From IMG/VR virus record IMGVR_UViG_3300035701_000152, positions 1 through 34,474 of that record: DNA of 34,474 nt. One strand, given 5' to 3'. Below, in pieces: positions 1-6,620 of the stretch; position 1 is the first letter of the stretch; each line of letters opens with the position of its first letter. The stretch comes from a virus. Below the pieces are notes generated by a model. The model made no database searches and was not told where the DNA came from. It saw only the letters and a list, made by a program, of their open reading frames with translations. The translations under genes were made by a program, and so were the position numbers.

Positions 1-109
1 AAAACTTATTTATTTCACAACAAGCCACAAGTTCATAATCATCTTGCCACACTTTTTCAGCAGCATAAGAAAATCCCAATATACCCGTGAATAAATCAAG
101 ATGTCTCAC
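1..109 (-). CDS. DNA (cytosine-5-)-methyltransferase, N-terminal fragment
   Basis: Only the first 36 codons are inside the window; the gene runs off the left edge. The peptide reads VRHLDLFTGILGFSYAAEKV and continues to ...ELVACCEINKF. This is the family's motif I (DLFSGIGGF) followed by the acidic end of the second strand (E/D near 'CEI'), which bind S-adenosylmethionine. The start is GTG at 107-109, because the reading frame has no ATG before the motif. A GAGG-like ribosome site (GTGAGGAAATAAGTG) sits just upstream. The second glycine of the usual 'GIGG' is Leu here. It is the last visible gene of the leftward early operon. It probably methylates phage DNA for protection, but the target-recognition region is not visible. 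Confidence 0.82.
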   Translation of the reverse strand, partial: MRHLDLFTGILGFSYAAEKVWQDDYELVACCEINKF

Positions 110-178
110 TTATTTCCTCACTACATCGTCCGGCACTTCCGCCAGTCCCCAGAAGGCCAGAAAACCCGCCCCGATTGC

Positions 179-398
179 ACATCACCTTCTTTCGCCGTCT
201 CCATTTGATTTTGTCGCCTTGACGTTCTTGACACGCTCTTTTTTTTTCGCCTGCAATATCTTCGCACATAAAGGGATATTCGTATAGTTAAAGTCCACAC
301 CACAATACTTCTTACATTCTGACAGGGTGCAACCTTTCAAAAGATTCTTTACTTTATCCTTTTGCCTGACTGTTTTCATTTTTTCGTCTCATTGTCCT
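179..398. repeat. 220-bp direct repeat, copy 1
   Basis: This block is repeated in the same orientation at 2189-2408, exactly 2010 bp away. There are only three differences in 220 positions (277, 335 and 395). It contains a whole 65-codon gene plus the last codons (NETKK-stop) of the gene that precedes it in copy 2. The two copies flank the HNH nuclease and tyrosine recombinase genes. Confidence 0.97.
182..379 (-). CDS. Small Cys-containing protein, copy 1 of a duplicated gene
   Basis: A 65-residue basic protein starting MKTVRQKDKVKNLLKG, with Cys at 17, 22 and 26. It differs from the copy at 2192-2389 by one residue (Ile35 against Val35). The short run upstream (MEKDNETKK, stop overlapping the ATG) is the tail of the gene upstream of the other copy, so this copy is probably the derived one. 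No family recognised. After its stop the same frame stays open for 23 codons (CAIGAGFLAFWGLAEVPDDV...). That may be the tail of a small membrane protein beheaded when the repeat inserted. Confidence 0.7.
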   Translation of the reverse strand: MKTVRQKDKVKNLLKGCTLSECKKYCGVDFNYTNIPLCAKILQAKKKERVKNVKATKSNGDGERR

Positions 399-417
399 TT
401 TCCATTTTTGCGGGCTT

Positions 418-720
418 TTAGTTTTTAGGACTGTGGAGAGCACACGGCAAGCGATGCTTTTTTAGCCAGATTTCCTGAAAAGCCCAGGGCATGACTAGCT
501 GGTCCCATTTGCGAATACGCTGGATGCGTAAGTGGCAACGCTGGCACAACACAGCAAGATTCTCATCAGTGTTGTTGGATTTATCACCATCTAAATGGTG
601 GACGGTCAGGGTGTGGCCGGTAGAGGGACTGTTAGAGTGGCGGCATCGCTCACAGCGGTAACCTTCTTCGGCCTTGCGACGATCGGCTATTTCTTTCCAG
701 TTGTTGGGGTAGTCATTCAT
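418..720 (-). CDS. HNH homing-type endonuclease
   Basis: A 100-residue protein with a complete HNH (beta-beta-alpha metal) motif. A first CxxC (C23, C26) is followed by the catalytic His pair in LTVHHLDGDKSNNTDENL (H41/H42 and Asn), then CQRCH (C59, C62, H63). The two Cys pairs would bind a structural zinc. HNH proteins of this size in phages either nick DNA near the packaging genes or act as mobile homing nucleases. This one sits in the early arm, inside the segment bounded by the 220-bp repeats, so a mobile role is plausible. Its start overlaps the upstream gene by 8 bases. Confidence 0.88.
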   Translation of the reverse strand: MNDYPNNWKEIADRRKAEEGYRCERCRHSNSPSTGHTLTVHHLDGDKSNNTDENLAVLCQRCHLRIQRIRKWDQLVMPWAFQEIWLKKHRLPCALHSPKN

Positions 721-910
721 TTATCGGGGCGATTATAAGCTCATATACATTCATGAATTCGTTGTATTGGACATCTGTAACTTCGCCGATAGGTGGGTCG
801 CAGGGATGCTGGTCTGCTAGTTTGACGACTACAGGGGTGTCATAATGACGGACATCAGTGGGCGGGTAATCTCCAATACCGCATGCCATAAACAATTCTT
901 CCATAGTCAT
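713..910 (-). CDS. Hypothetical early protein, 65 aa
   Basis: An acidic 65-residue protein (MTMEELFMACGIGDYPPTDV...). The start is preceded by AAAGG at suitable spacing, and the stop overlaps the HNH start by 8 bases, so the two are translationally coupled. No recognisable domain. Confidence 0.6.
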   Translation of the reverse strand: MTMEELFMACGIGDYPPTDVRHYDTPVVVKLADQHPCDPPIGEVTDVQYNEFMNVYELIIAPINE

Positions 911-913
911 GAT

Positions 914-1129
914 TTAACCTTTCAATCTGGGTTTTTTGTGCGTTATCCGTTTTGCCACTGTCCTGCTGCTTGCAGCTCTTTTGTGAATAACGTAGTTTTG
1001 GTAGGCCCGGTAGTGTGCCTGGCGGCAGAGTGCACTGCAGAAACCATCATGGTTATGTGGTTTCGTAGCATAATATGGTGCTTGGCACCAACGACAGTAT
1101 TTTGGTTGTTTGTAGGAGTAATGTTTCAT
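914..1129 (-). CDS. Small zinc-finger-like protein
   Basis: A 71-residue basic protein with two Cys pairs: CRWC (C12, C15) and CSALC followed by RQAHYRAYQ (C31, C35). The FCSxxCRQxxYR pattern occurs in many small phage zinc-binding proteins. It is preceded by a good AAAGGA site. It probably binds nucleic acid, but the target is unknown. It lies directly downstream of the tyrosine recombinase and its hairpin-like site. Confidence 0.65.
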   Translation of the reverse strand: MKHYSYKQPKYCRWCQAPYYATKPHNHDGFCSALCRQAHYRAYQNYVIHKRAASSRTVAKRITHKKPRLKG

Positions 1130-1173
1130 AGCGTTATCCTTTCTTTCTCTCGGGCCGAGGAGCTGATTGTCGC

Positions 1174-1201
1174 CCTGATTTTGCTGTAACGCAAAATCAG
1201 G
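1174..1201. other. 28-bp 11-6-11 inverted repeat, candidate recombinase core site
   Basis: Perfect 11-bp arms CCTGATTTTGC (1174-1184) and GCAAAATCAGG (1191-1201) surround a 6-bp centre (TGTAAC). This is the geometry of dif/XerCD-type sites and many tyrosine-recombinase core sites. It covers the stop codon of the recombinase gene. No T-run follows on either strand, which argues against an ordinary terminator. The 14-mer GCCCTGATTTTGCT (1172-1185) recurs at 8015-8028. Confidence 0.45.
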
Positions 1202-1802
1202 TGTTTAATGAGTCAATTGCCATCTGTAAATCCTGAGTGTTCGGATGGGTGTAGACCTGGGTAGAGCTCAGCGAAGCATGACCTAATAGCTGCTGGACCA
1301 CTCGAATCGAACACTTACTCATAAGCCGGGTAGCAAAGGTGTGACGCAGCATATGCGGGTTGATTGGCCGGCCGATTGTGGTGATGCCTGCGGCTTTTGT
1401 CATTTGCTGAATACGACGGGAGGATAAGCACACGCCATTGTATGAGCCGGCAAAGGCTCGAGTCCAGGGTTTGTAACCAAAGGGCTGCCAAACGTTGAGC
1501 CATCTTTCCTGAATTGTATCGTGGAGACGGATAGTGACAGGTAAGCTGCGTTCAGTTTTAGTTTTAGTAATAGCGGCCCTGATTTGAATCATACCAACGG
1601 GGGACCCCAGGATGTGGAGGTCTCCTACGGTGAGCTGAATGACCTCGCCGACCCAGAGGCCGGCATCAAGCATAAGAAGCACAATCAGGCGGTCACGGAT
1701 GCGCAGCTCGTTGAGGACTCGTGACTTGTCCTGCCGATAGAAGTGGGCGAGAAATTTGGCCTGCTCATCGATTGTTAGTGATTTGATTTGACTTTTGCTC
1801 AT
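1197..1802 (-). CDS. Short tyrosine recombinase/integrase, catalytic Arg I replaced
   Basis: A catalytic-domain-only tyrosine recombinase of 201 residues, similar in size to FimB/FimE and lacking the usual N-terminal core-binding domain. Visible active-site elements are the beta-hairpin Lys ([12 protein letters not shown]), box [13 protein letters not shown] (H-x-x-R), [15 protein letters not shown] with the second His, and the Tyr nucleophile. The first catalytic Arg, normally in 'TGLRxxEL', is Trp here (DAGLWVGEV; codon TGG at 1653-1655, one base from CGG). The start at 1802 is preferred over ATG at 1811. AAGGA is 8 nt before 1802, and its ATGA overlaps the stop of the upstream small gene. 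It is probably the phage integrase or a repeat-excision enzyme, possibly disabled. Confidence 0.88.
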   Translation of the reverse strand: MSKSQIKSLTIDEQAKFLAHFYRQDKSRVLNELRIRDRLIVLLMLDAGLWVGEVIQLTVGDLHILGSPVGMIQIRAAITKTKTERSLPVTIRLHDTIQERWLNVWQPFGYKPWTRAFAGSYNGVCLSSRRIQQMTKAAGITTIGRPINPHMLRHTFATRLMSKCSIRVVQQLLGHASLSSTQVYTHPNTQDLQMAIDSLNT

Positions 1803-1912
1803 TTTAACCATCCTTTCTGACGAAGCTCTTTTATGGTCAGGCGTAGGGCGATGCGGGCGGCTATGCCTGCTATGAAGATTCCTATCAGCACGCCCGCAAT
1901 TAGATTACCCAT
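1799..1912 (-). CDS. 37-aa single-span membrane protein
   Basis: [20 protein letters not shown] begins a 37-residue protein with one hydrophobic helix and a basic tail ([14 protein letters not shown]). Its start overlaps the end of the 73-residue gene upstream, and its stop overlaps the ATG of the recombinase (ATGA). Upstream lies GGAGC. Role unknown. Confidence 0.6.
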   Translation of the reverse strand: MGNLIAGVLIGIFIAGIAARIALRLTIKELRQKGWLK

Positions 1913-2121
1913 GTTTTGCTCCTTTCAGTGCTTTTAAGAGTAGCTTCAATTGCTAACCAACCACACTTACAACCACATTCTATACCATACGGATACGAAC
2001 AGCCTGGCTGATGCCCCCCAAATTCAATAAGGGTTTCTTGTAGTTGCTTGATGAGGTCGTAGAGAGCTTTGATTTTTTCATCCTGAGTTAGCTGGGACCA
2101 AGGTTTCATATAGGGCTTCAT
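1900..2121 (-). CDS. Hypothetical protein with Cys-rich HxPGCxYPxGxxCxCKC motif
   Basis: A 73-residue protein. A helical N-terminal half ([20 protein letters not shown]) is followed by [19 protein letters not shown], a His/Cys cluster likely to bind zinc. Its ATG is preceded by AAAGGAG. Similar small His/Cys-rich proteins occur in phage early regions, but I know no function. Confidence 0.62.
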   Translation of the reverse strand: MKPYMKPWSQLTQDEKIKALYDLIKQLQETLIEFGGHQPGCSYPYGIECGCKCGWLAIEATLKSTERSKTWVI

Positions 2122-2188
2122 GTTTTGCTCCTTTCATGTAAAGCGACACATTTTATATTACAATATCGGCTAACCCGACACACAACAA

Positions 2189-2408
2189 ACATCACCTTCT
2201 TTCGCCGTCTCCATTTGATTTTGTCGCCTTGACGTTCTTGACACGCTCTTTTTTTTTCGCCTGCAATATCTTCGCACATAAAGGGACATTCGTATAGTTA
2301 AAGTCCACACCACAATACTTCTTACATTCTGACAGGGTGCAACCCTTCAAAAGATTCTTTACTTTATCCTTTTGCCTGACTGTTTTCATTTTTTCGTCTC
2401 ATTGCCCT
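2189..2408. repeat. 220-bp direct repeat, copy 2 (probable parent copy)
   Basis: Matches 179-398 with three mismatches. Here the repeat includes the 3' end of a complete upstream gene (2386-2541), whereas copy 1 has only that gene's last codons. This copy is therefore probably the original. Confidence 0.97.
2192..2389 (-). CDS. Small Cys-containing protein, copy 2 of a duplicated gene
   Basis: A 65-residue basic protein (MKTVRQKDKVKNLLKG...GDGERR), paralogous to 182-379 with Val35 instead of Ile. Its ATG overlaps the stop of the 51-residue gene upstream (ATGA). The three Cys in the first half (LSECKKYCG) suggest metal binding or a small fold. No known family. Confidence 0.72.
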   Translation of the reverse strand: MKTVRQKDKVKNLLKGCTLSECKKYCGVDFNYTNVPLCAKILQAKKKERVKNVKATKSNGDGERR

Positions 2409-2541
2409 GTGATTCTTCTATCAATTCAGTAACAAGCACATCCTTAAAGTATTTTAATGCTTCTTTAGTTTCTTTTTCTGTTGTGCAATAACGCTCGATT
2501 GCGCTTATTATTGCTTCTTCAATTTCAACACCAATGTTCAT
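2386..2541 (-). CDS. 51-aa acidic helical protein
   Basis: MNIGVEIEEAIISAIERYCT begins a 51-residue, probably all-helical protein ending ...ESQGNETKK. GAAAGGAAC gives a good ribosome site 6 nt before the ATG, and the stop overlaps the next gene's ATG. The frame is open for about 40 codons upstream with protein-like sequence (SGDSVADKDLPASLFERNK) but has no ATG there. A longer ancestral gene is possible. Its last five codons are copied in the 179-398 repeat. Confidence 0.6.
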   Translation of the reverse strand: MNIGVEIEEAIISAIERYCTTEKETKEALKYFKDVLVTELIEESQGNETKK

Positions 2542-2665
2542 TTTGTTCCTTTCAAAAAGGCTGGCGGGCAGGTCTTTGTCTGCAACCGAGTCTCCTGAAG
2601 ATAAAATGTAGTCCTGATTATCAGGGCTTTTGGTTCGGGATTTGCCGCCGCCAGATTAATTTATT

Positions 2666-2884
2666 TTATGATTGGTCTTTCCTAATCTTTAAGAGCCGCT
2701 TAATACTGCCTGTATGTTTCGCCTGCTCATATGCCGTTTTGAGCGGAGTTTTGTTTGTGATAATTTCCGTAATATCCTCAAGGACTTTCCGGAAGGGAAG
2801 TTCTACCTCAAAACTCATAGGCGGCGGTTTCGCCTGCACCTTGCGGATATAGGCCAGCACGGCCTCGCATTTTTCATCAGGCAT
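2666..2884 (-). CDS. Hypothetical early protein, 72 aa
   Basis: A basic, largely helical protein starting MPDEKCEAVLAYIRKVQAKP. AGAGG precedes the ATG at 8 nt. No family recognised. The 124 bases between this gene and 2541 hold no separate gene that I can support. Confidence 0.58.
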   Translation of the reverse strand: MPDEKCEAVLAYIRKVQAKPPPMSFEVELPFRKVLEDITEIITNKTPLKTAYEQAKHTGSIKRLLKIRKDQS

Positions 2885-2904
2885 TTATAACCTCTTTGTC
2901 CTTT

Positions 2905-3180
2905 TCAGCTACCAATATTGTCTTTGCCATTTTTCACCTTCACTTTGAAATCCGGTAATCTGCATACGAACATTATCCAGCCGTTGCTTTCTTTTTCTGC
3001 TATAAATTTTTGTATGATAGGACTGTCTTGTGAGCACCACATTTCCGAAAAGATTTTCCAGTTGTTCTTAAACCATCCTCGCCCGATATAAAATCCCACG
3101 CAGAAATATGGGGTCTCTAAAGGTTTAATCTCCGGATATGAAACTCTCTTGTAATTGTCAATGGGAAATAAATCAGCCAT
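2905..3180 (-). CDS. Hypothetical early protein, 91 aa
   Basis: An aromatic-rich 91-residue protein (MADLFPIDNYKRVSYPEIKP ... GWIMFVCRLPDFKVKVKNGK) with a mixed alpha/beta look. GAGGAG lies 8 nt before the ATG. Function unknown. Confidence 0.6.
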   Translation of the reverse strand: MADLFPIDNYKRVSYPEIKPLETPYFCVGFYIGRGWFKNNWKIFSEMWCSQDSPIIQKFIAEKESNGWIMFVCRLPDFKVKVKNGKDNIGS

Positions 3181-3210
3181 TATTTATTCTCCTCATTAGA
3201 GATAAATCTC

Positions 3211-3432
3211 TTATCCAATTCCCGTATCTGGTGTGTTACTCGAAGTATTCATCGGAAAATGAATATACGTCTCGATAGTTTCACGATAAATAGTTCGGAC
3301 TTTCGGACAGATTTTCTTTCTTCGGCAGGCAAGTCGCAAAAGTATGGCTGCTTCTTCAAGTGTTTCGGGCGTCAAATCAATATCAATCCATTCCATACCC
3401 AACATATCATTTTCTATTATATTTACCTTCAT
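3211..3432 (-). CDS. Hypothetical early protein, 73 aa
   Basis: An acidic N-terminal half (MKVNIIENDMLGMEWIDIDL) is followed by a helix rich in Ala and Leu (ETLEEAAILLRLACRRKK). Preceded by AGAGG. It overlaps the end of the NinB-like gene by 26 bases. Unknown function. Confidence 0.58.
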   Translation of the reverse strand: MKVNIIENDMLGMEWIDIDLTPETLEEAAILLRLACRRKKICPKVRTIYRETIETYIHFPMNTSSNTPDTGIG

Positions 3433-3916
3433 TTTTTACCTCTACTTTTTTCTGCCGCCAGTTTATATCCGGATTCGGGATGTCGAGCTGGAGTTGAGTC
3501 GCCGCCCACGTCCGGCAATTCTCAAAAAACTTACTCGCCTGTTCGGTAGTCATTTCTGACAGTCCCAGAGTCTCGCCCATATCACCTACACCACTACACG
3601 CCTTTTTTAGTATGTCGTGAATCATATCTTTATTCGGACAGATACCACAAATATCAACGCCCATATCCTCGAATCGTTTGCGAATCATTTCGACCACCAA
3701 GCCAAAATGCGCTCTTACCTGATTGGGACTTTTGGCCCGGCCTTCTTTGGTTAGAGTTTCTTTTATCCTTGTGCCATCCTTCATACTGGCCAGCAATCGC
3801 TCTCGCAGCTGCTTTTGGACAGGCGGTAACAAAAACCTGCCTTGTTTGACGATGCCGTGAAATTCCGTAGTTATTCTCCTTTTCCCGCCTCTTTTTACCT
3901 GCCAGTTTCCGCCCAA
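3407..3916 (-). CDS. NinB-like phage recombination protein (tentative)
   Basis: The core reads EFHGIVKQGRFLLPP, then KEGRAKSPNQVRAHFGLVVE and a C-terminal EQASKFFENCRTWAATQLQLDIPNPD. This layout recalls the NinB/ORF-family phage proteins ('RSxxQNxxYxGxVV...FxExxRxWAxxELGIxIPxP'), which bind single-stranded DNA and help recombination. It follows the recombination-type gene, which fits. The longest frame starts with TTG at 3916, overlapping the upstream gene by 22 bases. A perfect AGGAG with 7-nt spacing instead points to ACG at 3866-3868 (TEFHGIVK), as if an original ATG had mutated. No ATG lies near. Family assignment is by pattern only. Confidence 0.55.
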   Translation of the reverse strand: MGGNWQVKRGGKRRITTEFHGIVKQGRFLLPPVQKQLRERLLASMKDGTRIKETLTKEGRAKSPNQVRAHFGLVVEMIRKRFEDMGVDICGICPNKDMIHDILKKACSGVGDMGETLGLSEMTTEQASKFFENCRTWAATQLQLDIPNPDINWRQKKVEVKNEGKYNRK

Positions 3917-4902
3917 TGACAGATTTCCACATACTGGCTTTTCAGAATCTTGGCGGAGGTATCAATCTTAAAATTATCTTGCAGGTATTTTTTGAGCGAA
4001 TCCTGCGTTACCGAATACTGCTGGCAAACAGCGAAAAGCTGCCTGCGTTGCGCCTCGCTAATAGGCGAATCTGATACGTGGTTTTTTGGCGGCTGGTCGA
4101 TAACGTCCCGTTCAAACTCGGCGGCCTGCTGATTTACTGGTTCTTCTTGTTGCCAATTCCGCTTAGATTCACTCATTGGTTTTTGTGATGATTCTTCGTT
4201 TGGTGATTGGGAATCATCAACCATTTCGTCTAAATCCTGTGTGAAAATTTCTGATAAACGGCCAGCCGATAGAGCGGCATCTACCAATGCCCGTTTTTTC
4301 GCCATTTTGAGAAGAGTATTAACTTGTGAACATATATCGTCATTGGCGATTCTACCGATTTTCTGGTTGGTTATTACTTCGTCTTTGTCCCTAAATGTAG
4401 CGCCGCAACCTCCTTGTTTCTTGAAACATACCCATCCACCACCATATTCCTTTTTGCCTTTTATGATGGCCTCTTCCCCACAGGTGGGACATTTACGTCT
4501 GGATTCTCTCCATCTATATTTGCTTTCCATCGAGTTGCAGCTGCCCAAACCTTCACTCATAAGTCTGCCGGTGCGGATAGACTTCAACTGGCATTTAACC
4601 GTATAAGCAAAGAATGGTTTTTGAAAATCCTCCTGCGCAGAGAGAATCTGGTAACTGTCGGAAAGGCTCATTAACTTCGCAATCTTTTCGGCTCCTGGCT
4701 TGAGAAGTGTCGGTTTGGATGTGCCTGGAATCATGCCGTAGTCCACGCCTGGCGTAGTCAGTCGATGAACCATCTCCTGAAATACCTTGATGGTCTTGAG
4801 TCCTTCCTCCATCTTTTGCAAATCGATGGCAAGATCCTCCGGCTCATTGTATCGTTCCATTGACGTTTCATCGTTAGTTTTTGGTTCTGTCTCTTCTGTC
4901 AT
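3895..4902 (-). CDS. Phage recombination-type protein with internal zinc ribbon
   Basis: A 335-residue protein of a family I know from many phage and plasmid recombination regions. An N-terminal block carries DYGMIPGTSKPTLLKPGAEK. Next comes a core strand pattern (PFFAYTVKCQLKSIRTGRLM...GSCNSMESKYRWRE), then a zinc ribbon (CPTC ... GGWVCFKKQGGCG). QVNTLLKMAKKRALVDAALS and an acidic Q/N/P-rich linker follow. A C-terminal helical domain (SEAQRRQLFAVCQQYSVTQD) resembles the tail of single-strand annealing and ssDNA-binding phage proteins. The start at 4902 is chosen because AGGAG lies 8 nt upstream and its ATGA overlaps the upstream stop; the frame is open to 4977. A role in annealing or repair is inferred. 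Confidence 0.6.
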   Translation of the reverse strand: MTEETEPKTNDETSMERYNEPEDLAIDLQKMEEGLKTIKVFQEMVHRLTTPGVDYGMIPGTSKPTLLKPGAEKIAKLMSLSDSYQILSAQEDFQKPFFAYTVKCQLKSIRTGRLMSEGLGSCNSMESKYRWRESRRKCPTCGEEAIIKGKKEYGGGWVCFKKQGGCGATFRDKDEVITNQKIGRIANDDICSQVNTLLKMAKKRALVDAALSAGRLSEIFTQDLDEMVDDSQSPNEESSQKPMSESKRNWQQEEPVNQQAAEFERDVIDQPPKNHVSDSPISEAQRRQLFAVCQQYSVTQDSLKKYLQDNFKIDTSAKILKSQYVEICHWAETGR

Positions 4903-5177
4903 TTTGGTTCTCCTGATTCTGGTTTTGCAAATCGTTCTTTTATGTGGGCCGGACATAACGGCGCATTCATTAAGCAATGCAAATGTGCCATTGCCCTTCT
5001 ATTTTCCTCATATTCCCATAACCATTCATCTGTTGGTGGTTCTGGTTCTGGCAAAGTCGGCTGCCTCAGATTTGTCTCGCCGAATTCGTCTATAAACACG
5101 CTATGATTATATGATTCCCGGAGACGCTCTCCTCGTTCCGTGAATTCGTAATCTGCCATCATCGAAAAACTATCCAT
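4899..5177 (-). CDS. Hypothetical early protein, 92 aa
   Basis: An acidic protein (MDSFSMMADYEFTERGERLR...) with a PEPEPPTDEWLWEYEENRRA segment and a late Cys pair (CLMNAPLC). The stop overlaps the ATG of the recombination-type gene, implying coupled translation. GGAG lies 9 nt upstream of the start. Unknown function. Confidence 0.6.
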   Translation of the reverse strand: MDSFSMMADYEFTERGERLRESYNHSVFIDEFGETNLRQPTLPEPEPPTDEWLWEYEENRRAMAHLHCLMNAPLCPAHIKERFAKPESGEPK

Positions 5178-5205
5178 TATTTGTCACTCCGGAAATAATA
5201 TCCTG

Positions 5206-5394
5206 CTATTCATTTTCCCTCGCTTTTTTAAGGGCGTTCTTAATTCTTCGGAATGCCGGAGTTTCCCAATCAACTTTAATAAGTGGGATTTTAGTTAAAA
5301 TCCAGATTTTTGTGCATCGTTTGAGCAGGTTCAATTCGTTTCTGTTTGAGGGTATCAATCGAATTTCAGTATTAGATATTTTTGCCTTTATCAT
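5206..5394 (-). CDS. Hypothetical early protein, 62 aa
   Basis: A very basic 62-residue protein (MIKAKISNTEIRLIPSNRNE...KNALKKARENE). Its ATGA overlaps the upstream gene's stop, and GAGGAG precedes it. No domain recognised. Confidence 0.6.
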   Translation of the reverse strand: MIKAKISNTEIRLIPSNRNELNLLKRCTKIWILTKIPLIKVDWETPAFRRIKNALKKARENE

Positions 5395-5645
5395 TTTTGC
5401 TCCTCGTCAAGAATGGCAAGAATTATCTTTTTTTCTTTATCGTAAAAACGTTCGATTGCTTCTCTCATCTTTGCTAACTTGTCCTCTGCAACCACAGCAG
5501 CCACGAGAAAGTCGGCCTGCGATTTTGTCAACATTCTGCTTATGGGTTGCATTTCTGCCGTATAGATGGTGAATATCCTTTCGCCCAACGGACCACGAAC
5601 ATCTTTTGCTTCCTGTATTTCCAATGGCAGCTTAAAAGGATTCAT
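5391..5645 (-). CDS. Hypothetical early protein, paralogue of its upstream neighbour
   Basis: An 84-residue protein. The C-terminal part (EDKLAKMREAIERFYDKEKK then ILAILDEEQK) matches the C-terminus of the 97-residue product encoded at 5648-5941 (NKLEKIREAANKWS...ILAILNEE). The DNA at both ends is also alike (CTCCTCGT[C/T]AAGAATGGCAAG), so the two arose by tandem duplication. The N-terminal LPLEIQEA is shared with the zinc-ribbon protein encoded at 5934-6617. Preceded by GAGGAG. Confidence 0.62.
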   Translation of the reverse strand: MNPFKLPLEIQEAKDVRGPLGERIFTIYTAEMQPISRMLTKSQADFLVAAVVAEDKLAKMREAIERFYDKEKKIILAILDEEQK

Positions 5646-5647
5646 TT

Positions 5648-5941
5648 TTACTCCTCGTTAAGAATGGCAAGAATTTGGTCGTTTCTCAAGACAGACCACT
5701 TATTTGCCGCTTCTCTTATCTTTTCCAACTTGTTCTCGACAGTCTCAAAGCCGTTGATTGCAGCCAAAATATAAGCAACCACTTCTCTCGTTTTTTCCTT
5801 GTCGAAGTATTGGTCGTCAGGTGTATCTTTTGTGGTATTTTCTTTGCGCACAAAAACTGTAATGCTAATTCGGTTATTGTCTTTATCGCATATAGTGTCG
5901 TATAGTTGTATTTCTAAATTTTTAGATAATGGACTATTCAT
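5648..5941 (-). CDS. Hypothetical early protein, paralogue of its downstream neighbour
   Basis: A 97-residue protein starting MNSPLSKNLEIQLYDTICDK. A beta-like N-terminal half (RISITVFVRKEN) precedes a helical C-terminal half that is homologous to the protein encoded at 5391-5645. Its first codons overlap the last 8 bases of the zinc-ribbon gene upstream. Function unknown. Confidence 0.62.
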   Translation of the reverse strand: MNSPLSKNLEIQLYDTICDKDNNRISITVFVRKENTTKDTPDDQYFDKEKTREVVAYILAAINGFETVENKLEKIREAANKWSVLRNDQILAILNEE

Positions 5942-6617
5942 TTTTCAGGACTACCATTTTGCATTCAGGACATATTAACTTACTTGTGTTAATGCCCATT
6001 ATTGCTCTGGGCGGAGCATTACCCATCCAACCACAATTGTCATCAGGGCATTTCCATTTTGGCTTGTCTAATGGCACTTCTCTCATTTGTTTAGCCAATT
6101 TTTTCTCTGCTTTTTTTGCCACCTCTATTTCCGTCTTTGTCCGGCGATGACGTTTGGGTCTTGATTCAGTCTCTAATGCGGTCGGCAAGACCTCTGGTTT
6201 GCTTTCTAGTTGATTATCTTGCTCTTTTGGGACTACGGCAAGGTCTTTTGGCAGAATCGTGGGAATTACTGACATACATTCAGGACAAAGGAAGCGGGGG
6301 TATCCTTCTCTCCGAAACGGAGCTTCCTGTATTTCCAATGGCAAATCAAGTGGGTCATTTCCTTTCCACTTACAAGAAGGACATTTCCATAGTTGATTTC
6401 GGGGCTTGCGGGGTTTCATAGCCTCGGGGGTCGGATCTGGTTTTGAGGCTTTCAGAGCTAACTTACAATAAAAACTATTGATTCTATAAGACATCGTTTT
6501 GCAAATCCCTGTTGTCGTTATAAACAATACGGGGTCTTTGTCGGGAATCAAATAGACATCGCCTTTTCTATTCATTCCTACATAAATTGTTTCTGGAAAA
6601 TTTCGTGGTCTGCTCAT
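5934..6617 (-). CDS. Double zinc-ribbon protein, 227 aa
   Basis: Two related zinc ribbons frame the protein. The first is KCPSCKWKGNDP...RFLCPECMSV (about residues 78-115). The second is KCPDDNCGWMGNAP...KLICPECKMV (about 188-222). A basic/acidic helical linker (RPKRHRRTKTEIEVAKKAEK) lies between them. The 60-residue N-terminus includes a strand pair (GDVYLIPDKDPVLFITTTG). The repeated ribbons imply an internal duplication and nucleic-acid binding. A 22-bp stretch encoding LPLEIQEA (6322-6343) is identical to 5608-5629. The start follows GGATAAAAG directly after the stop of the 58-residue gene. Confidence 0.68.
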   Translation of the reverse strand: MSRPRNFPETIYVGMNRKGDVYLIPDKDPVLFITTTGICKTMSYRINSFYCKLALKASKPDPTPEAMKPRKPRNQLWKCPSCKWKGNDPLDLPLEIQEAPFRREGYPRFLCPECMSVIPTILPKDLAVVPKEQDNQLESKPEVLPTALETESRPKRHRRTKTEIEVAKKAEKKLAKQMREVPLDKPKWKCPDDNCGWMGNAPPRAIMGINTSKLICPECKMVVLKNE

Positions 6618-6620
6618 CTT

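Noticed and set aside
121-303. 60-codon minus-strand frame across the first repeat
   Set aside because: It runs in another frame through the 65-residue gene, is Arg-rich, and its equivalent in repeat copy 2 is not conserved.
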